DNA from: an uncultured Pelagibacteraceae bacterium
Lineage (GTDB): Bacteria; Pseudomonadota; Alphaproteobacteria; Pelagibacterales; Pelagibacteraceae
DNA: 64,000 nt
Assembly: GCA_902535745.1 (NCBI GenBank)
Contig: CACAUR010000004.1
Span: forward strand, 1-64,000
Reading direction: 5' to 3'
A program made the translations under genes and the position numbers. This document shows positions 56,196-64,000 of the stretch, piece by piece (position 1 is the first letter of the stretch; each line of letters opens with the position of its first letter). The notes beneath the pieces were generated by a model, which was given only the letters and a program-made list of their open reading frames with translations, was not told the origin of the DNA and ran no database searches.

Positions 56196-56955
56196 AAATT
56201 CGTTTATATATTCGGGTGAAGTCATTCATAAAAGATTCAAACCAAAAGAACATTTTTTTAAATACAGTGTATTCTCTTTACTAATCGATCTTAGCGAAAT
56301 AAGACTTATAAATAAAAAAATTCCATTTTTTTCTTACAATAAATTCAATGTTCTAAGTTTTTTTGATAAGGACCATGGTGAGAGAGATGGTTCTGATTTA
56401 GGAATATGGGTGGGAAAAAAATTAAAAGAAAAAGGAATTACTTCAGAAGATATTAAGATTAAAATACTTTGTTACCCTAGAATTTTTGGATATGTTTTCA
56501 ATCCACTAAGCATTTTTTTTATTTATAATAGAACTGGTGAACCAATTGCAATTTTTTATGAGGTAAAAAATACATTTGGAGAACAACACACCTATATATT
56601 TGAAATTAAAAATTCAACCCCACAAATTAAAAATGATTGCAAAAAGAAGTTTTTCGTATCTCCCTTCATGGACCTTCAATCAGAATATTTCTTTAAAGTA
56701 TTATTACCTAATGAAAAATTATCTGTAATCATTGATCAAAGAGATAAGGAAGGTAAGCTTCTGTTTGCATCCCAGGATGGAAAGAGGCATGATTTAACCT
56801 TAAAAAACTTATTGTTTTGCTATTTAAAACACCCTCTAATGAGTTTTAAAGTCATTTCAGCCATACATTTTGAAGCATTAAAATTGTGGATCAAAGGCGT
56901 TAAGTTGGTAAAAAAAAAAATTAAAATAAAAAATAATACGACCTTTGAAAACTAA
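56188..56955 (+). CDS. DUF1365 family protein
   Basis: YSGEVIHKRFKPKEHFFKYSVFSLLIDL, CYPRIFGYVFNPLSIFFIYNRTGEPIAIFYEVKNTFGEQHTY. Confidence 0.88.
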   Translation: MIENSFIYSGEVIHKRFKPKEHFFKYSVFSLLIDLSEIRLINKKIPFFSYNKFNVLSFFDKDHGERDGSDLGIWVGKKLKEKGITSEDIKIKILCYPRIFGYVFNPLSIFFIYNRTGEPIAIFYEVKNTFGEQHTYIFEIKNSTPQIKNDCKKKFFVSPFMDLQSEYFFKVLLPNEKLSVIIDQRDKEGKLLFASQDGKRHDLTLKNLLFCYLKHPLMSFKVISAIHFEALKLWIKGVKLVKKKIKIKNNTTFEN

Positions 56956-58130
56956 TGATAAATAAGATCTCAGACAAGATTGTCTTTTCTGGTTTAAAGT
57001 TAATAAAGCACGGTAAGCTAAATGTTATAACTTTCCAAAACAAAAAATTGCAGTTTGGAAATGACGGTAATTTAGAGGTAAGCATTAAAATTAATAAGCC
57101 AGATTTTTCAAAAAATATAATTTCAAAAGGTAGTGTCGGTTTAGCAGAGTCTTATATGAGAGGAGATTTTGAAACAAATGATTTATCTAAGTTAATTGAA
57201 TTAAGTGCTAAGAATATAAAACTAGTTCATAAATTCTCTGGAATACTAGATTTGACATATTTAAATTATTTCAAAAAATTCATTAATCGGAATACTAAAA
57301 CAAAAAGCAAAGAACATATTTCAAAACACTATGATCTTGGTAATGAATTCTTTTCCTTATGGCTTGATGATACACTAACTTATTCGAGTGCAATTTTTGA
57401 AAGTGAGAAATCAAATTTATACGAAGCGCAAATAAATAAATATAAAAAACTTTCAAATCTACTTAAGCCAAAGTCAGGAGACAAACTACTAGAAATTGGA
57501 TGTGGCTGGGGAGGATTTGCAGAATATATCGGAAAAAACCATGATGTTAATCTTGATTGTATTACAATATCAAAAAAACAATATGAATTTGCCAAAAAGC
57601 GTATTCATGATGCTGGTCTTAATGAAAAAATTAATATTCAAATGAAAGATTATAGAGATGTAAAACAAAATTATAATTCTATAGCTTCAATAGAGATGAT
57701 AGAAGCTGTAGGTAAAGATTATCTAAAAAATTACTTTCAAACAATTAAGAAAAATTTGGTACCTGGTGGCAAAGCTGCAATTCAAGCAATCACAATAGAC
57801 GATAACTTGTATAATAGATACAAAAGGAAAGAAGATTTCATTCAAAAATATATTTTCCCTGGAGGCTTTTTGCCATCTAAGAAGTCAATATTAGATTATG
57901 TAGAAAAAACTGGATTAAATTTTGATCAATGCAATTCTTATGGTTTACACTACAGCAATACGCTGAAAATTTGGAGAGACAAGTTTTCAGAAAGATGGGA
58001 AGAAATTTCAGATCAAGGTTTTGATAATACTTTTAAAAGAATGTGGAATTTCTATTTATCTTATTGTGAAGCAGGATTTAAATCTAAAAATATTGATTTA
58101 ATTCAATTTTCTTTAACTAATAAAGCATGA
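56955..58130 (+). CDS. cfa: Cyclopropane-fatty-acyl-phospholipid synthase family methyltransferase
   Basis: HYDLGNEFFSLWLDDTLTYSSAIF, LLEIGCGWGGFAEYIGK, IEMIEAVGKDYL. Confidence 0.9.
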   Translation: MINKISDKIVFSGLKLIKHGKLNVITFQNKKLQFGNDGNLEVSIKINKPDFSKNIISKGSVGLAESYMRGDFETNDLSKLIELSAKNIKLVHKFSGILDLTYLNYFKKFINRNTKTKSKEHISKHYDLGNEFFSLWLDDTLTYSSAIFESEKSNLYEAQINKYKKLSNLLKPKSGDKLLEIGCGWGGFAEYIGKNHDVNLDCITISKKQYEFAKKRIHDAGLNEKINIQMKDYRDVKQNYNSIASIEMIEAVGKDYLKNYFQTIKKNLVPGGKAAIQAITIDDNLYNRYKRKEDFIQKYIFPGGFLPSKKSILDYVEKTGLNFDQCNSYGLHYSNTLKIWRDKFSERWEEISDQGFDNTFKRMWNFYLSYCEAGFKSKNIDLIQFSLTNKA

Positions 58131-58669
58131 TAAAAATGAAAATAGTAAATTCAATTTTGTTGATAATTACTTTAGCTTTAGTTACAAGCTGTTCTAATAA
58201 TATGAAACCAGAGGATTTTAAAAATACAAAACCGAGCCTTTTAATTGAAGAATATTTTGATGGGAAAGTTAAAGCATGGGGAATTTTACAAGACCGAGGC
58301 GGCAAAGTTACAAGACAATTTAAAGCAGACTTAGTTGGATCCTTTAAAGATAATGTCATCACTTTAGATGAAGATTTTTACTGGACTGATGGTGAAAAAC
58401 AAAAGAGAACATGGAAAATAAAAAAAATTGATGACAACAATTATGTCGGGACTGCTCCGGATGTAGTTGGAGAGGCTTCAGGTGTTCAATACGGATCTGC
58501 ATTTAAATTTAAATACGATTTAATGGTGCCTTTTAAAAATAAAAATATCAAAATCTCATTTGATGACTGGATATTCAAACAAGACGAAAAAGTTGCAATT
58601 AATCGTGCAACGCTTACTAAATTTGGATTTAAAGTTGGGGAACTTACTGTATTTTTTATGAGAGACTAA
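58127..58669 (+). CDS. DUF3833-like lipoprotein
   Basis: Lipobox LALVTSCSNN; LLIEEYFDGKVKAWGILQDRGGKVTRQFKADLVG...LDEDFYWTDGEKQKRTWKIKK. Confidence 0.8.
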   Translation: MIKMKIVNSILLIITLALVTSCSNNMKPEDFKNTKPSLLIEEYFDGKVKAWGILQDRGGKVTRQFKADLVGSFKDNVITLDEDFYWTDGEKQKRTWKIKKIDDNNYVGTAPDVVGEASGVQYGSAFKFKYDLMVPFKNKNIKISFDDWIFKQDEKVAINRATLTKFGFKVGELTVFFMRD

Positions 58670-59424
58670 TCTTTAATTCGCTTCATCCCTTTTTCAAGAA
58701 TCTTAAAATATAAACCATTTGGAAGTACCTTAAGAACTTTCATAATTGTTGTGAAAGATTTAGGAAAATGAATTTCAAAACCCTTACTTTTTGTAAGTCC
58801 CTTAAACATTTGTTCTGCGGCAAACTCAGGTGATTTTATCATCGGCATTGGAAAATCATTTTGATCGGTCATTGGAGTTTTTATAAATCCAGGACTTACA
58901 AGCGATACTCTGACATTACTTCTTTTAAGGTCAAAATATAAACTTTCAGCAAAACTTGATAAAGCTGATTTAGATGCACAATAAGCTCCCGCTGCTGGAA
59001 GACCTCTATAACCTGCCACAGATGATACTATAGATATTTGCCCTGATTTTTTGTTTTTGTAATATTCATAAACTGCATTTATAGAATTCACTGTCCCAAA
59101 AAAATTTACTTCCATTATTTTTCTTACTTTTTCAAGATTTAATGTTTTTTCAGATTTTGGATCGTGAATCCCTGTACAGAAAACAGATATATCAACTTCT
59201 CCAAGCTTTTCTTTTACTTGCGAGAATACACTTTTACATTTTTCGTTGTCGGTAACGTCTAGAGTAAAAGCAATAATATTCTCATTTGATTTAGATATTT
59301 CATCTAATAAATTTTCTCTTCTTGCGGAAATAGCAACTTTCCAGCCTTCTTTAGCAAATTTTAATGCTAAGGATTTTCCTATACCACTGCTAGCTCCTGT
59401 AATCCAAATTGTTTTATTATTCAT
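58666..59424 (-). CDS. SDR-family NAD(P)-dependent oxidoreductase
   Basis: IWITGASSGIGKSLALKFAKEGW, YCASKSALSSFAESL. Confidence 0.9.
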   Translation of the reverse strand: MNNKTIWITGASSGIGKSLALKFAKEGWKVAISARRENLLDEISKSNENIIAFTLDVTDNEKCKSVFSQVKEKLGEVDISVFCTGIHDPKSEKTLNLEKVRKIMEVNFFGTVNSINAVYEYYKNKKSGQISIVSSVAGYRGLPAAGAYCASKSALSSFAESLYFDLKRSNVRVSLVSPGFIKTPMTDQNDFPMPMIKSPEFAAEQMFKGLTKSKGFEIHFPKSFTTIMKVLKVLPNGLYFKILEKGMKRIKD

Positions 59425-59430
59425 ATAAGA

Positions 59431-59916
59431 TTGATGTATAGTATGATTATGCTTAAAAATAAATTTATATCTTTTCTTCTATTTGCAATAGTTACATATT
59501 CAGCGTCTTTTATCGGCAGTATAGCGACAATTTCTTACAAAGAACCATGGTACTCAAGTTTAAATAAATCGTTTCTAACACCACCAGATTGGGTCTTTGC
59601 TCCAGTATGGACTACGTTATATTTGTTCATGAGTATTGCAATATGGGCAGCGTGGCATAAAAATTATAAAAATATAAACCTTGTGTTAATTTATTTTATC
59701 CATCTATGCTTTAATACAACTTGGAGTATAGTTTTTTTTGTTTTTCACAATATTCTTTTTGCTCTTATAAATTTATTAGTAATTATTTTTTTCATAATAG
59801 TCTTAATTTTAAAATATAAAGATATAAACAAAGTAAGTTATTATTTAATGATTCCTTATTTACTTTGGAGTTGTTATGCATTAATTCTAAATTTTAGTTT
59901 GTTAATATTAAATTAA
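59431..59916 (+). CDS. tspO: TspO/MBR family tryptophan-rich sensory protein
   Basis: WYSSLNKSFLTPPDWVFAPVWTTLYLFMSIAIWAAW. Confidence 0.93.
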   Translation: MMYSMIMLKNKFISFLLFAIVTYSASFIGSIATISYKEPWYSSLNKSFLTPPDWVFAPVWTTLYLFMSIAIWAAWHKNYKNINLVLIYFIHLCFNTTWSIVFFVFHNILFALINLLVIIFFIIVLILKYKDINKVSYYLMIPYLLWSCYALILNFSLLILN

Positions 59917-59917
59917 T

Positions 59918-61021
59918 ATGGATGATGTTGTTATAGTTGGTGGTGGTATAATAGGAGCTGCAACAGCTTATTTTCTTTCAAAAGAAGGCAGAAAAGTAAA
60001 AGTAATTGAAAGGGATCCAACTTATAGAACTGCATCTTTCCCCCTGTCATTAGGTGGCTTTAGAAGACAATTTTTTCAAATAGAAAATATACTTTTAGGA
60101 AAGTTCGCTAGAGAATTTATTTTTCAAATACCGGAGCTTTTAAAAACAAAAAAAAATCCTAAACCTACTGCTAGTATGGTGCCAAACGGATATTTGCTTA
60201 TGTTTGGAACAGAACATGCTGAAGAACAGTATAAAGCTCTTGAAAATCATAAAGCATGTGACGCAGGAACAAAAAATATAAGAGGCTCTGATCTAAAACA
60301 ATACTTTCCTTACATAAATAGTGAAGGCATTGAAACAGCAACATTTACAGATAATAAAAGTGAAGGCTGGATTGATCCATTTATGTTTCACGGAGCACTA
60401 AAAAGTAAAGCTATTGAGCTAGGTGCTGAGTTCGTGAAAGGCGAAGTAAAATCTTTATCAGAGATTAAGGCTAAAACTATTGTATCAGCTGCTGGGTGTT
60501 GGACAAAAGAATTATTAGAAGATATTCCGGTTGAGCCACAGAAACATACTGTCTTTAGAGTGAAGTGTCCTAAACATATTCCAGAGATGCCTTTAACAGG
60601 TGATTTGACCACAGGCGTTTACTGGAGACCGGAGGGCAAAGAATATTTAGCTGGGTCTCCAAAATCTATTTTTGATGCAAAAGATCTTGAACCTGCTTGG
60701 GATGACTTTGAAGAATTAGTTTGGCCTGGTCTTGCCAAGAGAGTTCCTATATTTGAAGAATTGAAACTGACAGGCGGTTGGGCAGGATACTATGATTGCA
60801 ATAGATTAGATAACAATGCAGTTGTAGGAAAGCATCCAAAATTTGAAAATGTTTATCTGGCAACTGGTTTTACAGGCAGAGGACTAATGCAAGCTCCTGG
60901 GATAGGTAGAGCTTTAACAGAATTAATTACAACTGGAGCATATCAGTCTATCGATATTTCCAATATGGCAGTAGAAAGAGTTTTAGGAAAAAAAGCAAGG
61001 CAAGAACCATATGTTCTTTAA
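59918..61021 (+). CDS. FAD-dependent oxidoreductase (DAO family)
   Basis: DVVIVGGGIIGAATAYFLSKEGRKVKVIERDPTYRTAS; ATGFTGRGLMQAPGIGRALTELI. Confidence 0.87.
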   Translation: MDDVVIVGGGIIGAATAYFLSKEGRKVKVIERDPTYRTASFPLSLGGFRRQFFQIENILLGKFAREFIFQIPELLKTKKNPKPTASMVPNGYLLMFGTEHAEEQYKALENHKACDAGTKNIRGSDLKQYFPYINSEGIETATFTDNKSEGWIDPFMFHGALKSKAIELGAEFVKGEVKSLSEIKAKTIVSAAGCWTKELLEDIPVEPQKHTVFRVKCPKHIPEMPLTGDLTTGVYWRPEGKEYLAGSPKSIFDAKDLEPAWDDFEELVWPGLAKRVPIFEELKLTGGWAGYYDCNRLDNNAVVGKHPKFENVYLATGFTGRGLMQAPGIGRALTELITTGAYQSIDISNMAVERVLGKKARQEPYVL

Positions 61022-61059
61022 ATTTATTTTTAAATTTCTTTATTGGAAGGTAGTAAAAT

Positions 61060-61593
61060 ATGAAACTTAACATTGGTGGAATGGAAAAAAAAGAAGGTTG
61101 GAAGATAATGAATATTCAAAGTGGAGGCGAAGCAGGATTTAGTCCGAATAAAAATGAAATTGATTTTTTTGGAGATATCACTGATTTGAGTCAATTTGAT
61201 GATAACTCTATAGAGGAAATTTATGCAAGTCATATCATAGAACATGTACCTCAGAGGCAGGTAACAGAAACTTTTAAGGGAATTTATAGAGTATTAAAAG
61301 ATAATGGAAAATTTTATGTTTCTGTTCCTGATATGGATATTTTATGCAGATTGTTTCTCAGCATTAAGGAGGGTAAAGCGAGATTTCATATAATGAGAAT
61401 GATGTTTGGTGGACAAACAGATAAATATGATTTTCACTATTTTGGCTGGAACAATTTTTTTCTCAGGGGTTACCTTACTAGTGCAGGTTTTAAAAATATT
61501 GAAAGAGTTAAGACTTTTTCACTTTTTGAAGACACCAGCGATTATGCACCATATGGCGAGCCTATTAGTTTGAATGTAATTGCATATAAATAG
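61060..61593 (+). CDS. SAM-dependent methyltransferase (type 11-like)
   Basis: MKLNIGGMEKKEGWKIMNIQ...IEEIYASHIIEHVPQRQVTETFKGIYRVLKDNGKFYVSVPDMDIL. Confidence 0.78.
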   Translation: MKLNIGGMEKKEGWKIMNIQSGGEAGFSPNKNEIDFFGDITDLSQFDDNSIEEIYASHIIEHVPQRQVTETFKGIYRVLKDNGKFYVSVPDMDILCRLFLSIKEGKARFHIMRMMFGGQTDKYDFHYFGWNNFFLRGYLTSAGFKNIERVKTFSLFEDTSDYAPYGEPISLNVIAYK

Positions 61594-61623
61594 ATAAATA
61601 GTATTCTATTAAAAAATCACAAA

Positions 61624-63069
61624 TTAAGTTCCGCAAAATGTTTGATATTTTTCACCTGTTTTTTTGCCTGGTGAAAGATATTTAGTTAAAATCTTTTGAT
61701 TTGTGTATGGATTTTTCAAAGCTTTTAGAAAATTTTTAAAAGGTGAAAGGTCATTTTCTTCCGCTGATTTTAAAACATTTTCAACATTATGATTTCGAGG
61801 AATTATTACAGGATTATTAATTTTCATTAACTTTTTACTATCTTTAGTCAATCTTTTCTGCCATTTCATCTTCCAATTATCAAATTTTTTATTCTGATAA
61901 TTCTTATTATCATCTATTTCTTGGTTCATTAAAAAACAAAAAGTGTTTGTGTAGTCCAACTTTTGGTCGTTCATCAACTCCAATAAATTAAATATTAACA
62001 ACTTATCTTCTCTATCGTTGCCAATCAAACCTAATTTGTTTTTCATCATTAAAAACCATTTTTCCTCATATTGTTCGTCAAATTTATCAATTATTTCTGT
62101 CGCAATTTTAACCGCCTCATCTTTTTTTGGATTAATTAAAGTCAATAAACATTCAGCAAATCTAGCCAAATTCCATTTTACAATAGCCGGCTGGTTTCCA
62201 TATGCATATCTTCCCATATGATCAATAGAACTGAAACAAGTACCCAGATTATAACTATCCATAAAAGCACACGGGCCATAATCTATTGTTTCACCTGAGA
62301 TTGCCATGTTATCAGTATTCATTACTCCATGAACAAATCCAACACGCATCCAATTGACTACTAATTCAATCTGTTTATCAATTAATTTGATGAGTAAGTC
62401 GTATGCTTTATTTTTTGATTTAGATATTTCAGGATAATGTCTTGTAATGGTATAGTCTACCAAAATATTAAGCTCATTTAATTTTTCTCTTGTTCTGATA
62501 AATTGAAATGTTCCAACTCTAATATGACTTGATGCAACCCTTGTTAATATTGCGCCCTGTAATGGTTTTTCTCTAATCACATTTTCTCCAGTTTTCACAA
62601 CTGCCAAACTTCTTGTCGTCGGTATATTTAAAGAATACATAGCTTCACTAATTAAATATTCTCTTAACATTGGACCTAATGCTGCTCTTCCATCTCCGTT
62701 TCTTGAAAAAGGTGTTTGACCTGAACCCTTAAACTGAATATCAAGTCTTTGATTACTCTTAGATACATGTTCTCCTAGTAAAACTGCCCGACCATCACCC
62801 AACATTGTAAAATGACCAAACTGATGACCCGCATATGCTTGAGCTAAAGATTTAGATCCCTTTGGGAGCAAATTTCCAGAAAACATTTTTGCTAGCTGTT
62901 CATTATCTACATTAGAAAAATTCAAACCCATTTGATCAGCTAGATCATGATTAAAAATTACTAACTCTGGACGTTTTACTGGAACAGGAGAGATTTCATA
63001 AATAAAAGATTTTGGTAAATTTGAATATGAGTTATCAAAATTCCATCCAATTGTTTTTTCTTTATTCAT
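61624..63069 (-). CDS. selO: Protein adenylyltransferase SelO (YdiU)
   Basis: SLAQAYAGHQFGHFTMLGDGRAVLLGE, FKGSGQTPFSRNGDGRAALGPMLREYL, MRVGFVHGVMNTDNMAISGETIDYGPCAFMD. Confidence 0.95.
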   Translation of the reverse strand: MNKEKTIGWNFDNSYSNLPKSFIYEISPVPVKRPELVIFNHDLADQMGLNFSNVDNEQLAKMFSGNLLPKGSKSLAQAYAGHQFGHFTMLGDGRAVLLGEHVSKSNQRLDIQFKGSGQTPFSRNGDGRAALGPMLREYLISEAMYSLNIPTTRSLAVVKTGENVIREKPLQGAILTRVASSHIRVGTFQFIRTREKLNELNILVDYTITRHYPEISKSKNKAYDLLIKLIDKQIELVVNWMRVGFVHGVMNTDNMAISGETIDYGPCAFMDSYNLGTCFSSIDHMGRYAYGNQPAIVKWNLARFAECLLTLINPKKDEAVKIATEIIDKFDEQYEEKWFLMMKNKLGLIGNDREDKLLIFNLLELMNDQKLDYTNTFCFLMNQEIDDNKNYQNKKFDNWKMKWQKRLTKDSKKLMKINNPVIIPRNHNVENVLKSAEENDLSPFKNFLKALKNPYTNQKILTKYLSPGKKTGEKYQTFCGT

Positions 63070-63241
63070 CTTTTCCTATTTTCTTTACATACAGACCCAA
63101 AACTCCATTAAAGATTGAAACAGCAATTATAATTGATTGACCCTTAAAAGAGTAAAAATCAAAAGTTGGGTAAAAACCTATAGCAACACTTAAGAAAAGA
63201 TAAGTTAAAATAAAAGGTCTTAAAAATTTCTTTATTCTCAA
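63062..63241 (-). CDS. Small membrane protein missing from the ORF track
   Basis: TTG start; manual translation MRIKKFLRPFILTYLFLSVAIGFYPTFDFYSFKGQSIIIAVSIFNGVLGLYVKKIGKDE-stop (59 aa), stop overlaps the selO start region. Confidence 0.55.
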   Translation of the reverse strand: MRIKKFLRPFILTYLFLSVAIGFYPTFDFYSFKGQSIIIAVSIFNGVLGLYVKKIGKDE

Positions 63242-63244
63242 TTT

Positions 63245-63997
63245 TTATTTTTTCTTGTATTTTGCGGCCTCCTCAGAACCACTTGTTGCTGAACCTTTAC
63301 TGTAAGAGTGTGCACCCATTCCAGCCAGTTGACCATCTTTTACAATAAGATATTGATCTCTAATAGGTTTTTTATCGAAGAAGCATTCTAATATTTCTCT
63401 TACACCATCTGCATATCTTGCTTGAGCAGAAAGCGATGTTCCTGATGTGTGTGGAGTCATTCCGTGATTAGACATTGATCTCCAAACATGGTCGTTTGGA
63501 GCGGGTTGTGGGAACCACACATCTCCAGCATATCCACTTAATTGACCAGATTCCAATGCAGCAGCTATATCGTCTTTATTACAAATTTTTCCTCTGGCAG
63601 TGTTTACTATGTAAGCACCTTTTTTCATTTTGCTAATCATGTCTTTATTAAATAAGTTTTCAGTTTCGGGATGAAGTGGACAGTTAATAGTTACAACATC
63701 ACAAACCTTCACCATAGACTCTACAGACTCATGAAAAGTGAGATTTAATTCCTTTTCCACACTTTCTGGCAATCTATGTCTGTCAAAATAGTGCAAATGT
63801 ACATCGAAAGGCTTCATTTTTCTTAAAGCATCAAGACCAATTCTTCCTGCAGCAACTGTTCCAATATGCATTCCTTCAACGTCATAACTCCTGTGAACAG
63901 CATCAGCTATATTCCACCCACCTTCATTAACAATTCTGTGTTGATTATGATAATCTCTAACCATTGACACAATCATCATTACAATATGCTCAGCCAC
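63245..63997 (-). CDS. NAD-dependent formate dehydrogenase, C-terminal part (runs off window edge)
   Basis: D-2-hydroxyacid dehydrogenase fold (GMHIGTVAAGRIGLDALRKMKPFDV), Fdh-like FPQPAPNDHVWRSMSNHGMTPHTSGTSLSAQARYADGVREIL. Confidence 0.9.
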   Translation of the reverse strand: MAEHIVMMIVSMVRDYHNQHRIVNEGGWNIADAVHRSYDVEGMHIGTVAAGRIGLDALRKMKPFDVHLHYFDRHRLPESVEKELNLTFHESVESMVKVCDVVTINCPLHPETENLFNKDMISKMKKGAYIVNTARGKICNKDDIAAALESGQLSGYAGDVWFPQPAPNDHVWRSMSNHGMTPHTSGTSLSAQARYADGVREILECFFDKKPIRDQYLIVKDGQLAGMGAHSYSKGSATSGSEEAAKYKKK

Positions 63998-64000
63998 AGA

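Overview
The window is AT-rich, tightly packed alphaproteobacterial DNA that looks like SAR11/Pelagibacterales, judging from gene content, codon usage, tiny intergenic gaps and many ATGA-type overlaps. Most of it is core metabolism and housekeeping: bamD-ligA, uvrD-pepP, fumC, thyX, mrp, hflKC-degP, miaA, ilvBNC-leuA, mreBCD-mrdA-rodA, a TRAP transporter, pxpABC, a glycine-riboswitch-controlled gcvTHP operon, a cfa/DUF1365/FAD-oxidase cluster, tspO, selO and a truncated formate dehydrogenase. Three parts stand out. (1) A permuted two-piece tmRNA gene lies on the minus strand (about 12959-13215; tag ANDKFALAA). Its last 24 nt are duplicated exactly 1341 bp away, bracketing a cassette of three orphan small proteins with no integrase. 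(2) A glycan island (14.2-20.3 kb) contains candidates for each step that converts an NDP-4-keto-6-deoxyhexose into a 2,6-dideoxy, possibly C-methylated, sugar. (3) Two otherwise intact genes (mrdA/PBP2 and pxpA) are each broken by one extra A in a poly-A tract, which means either sequence error or slippage-rescued genes. No CRISPR array, transposase, integrase or rRNA was seen. Family calls come from reading the translations; no database search was run.
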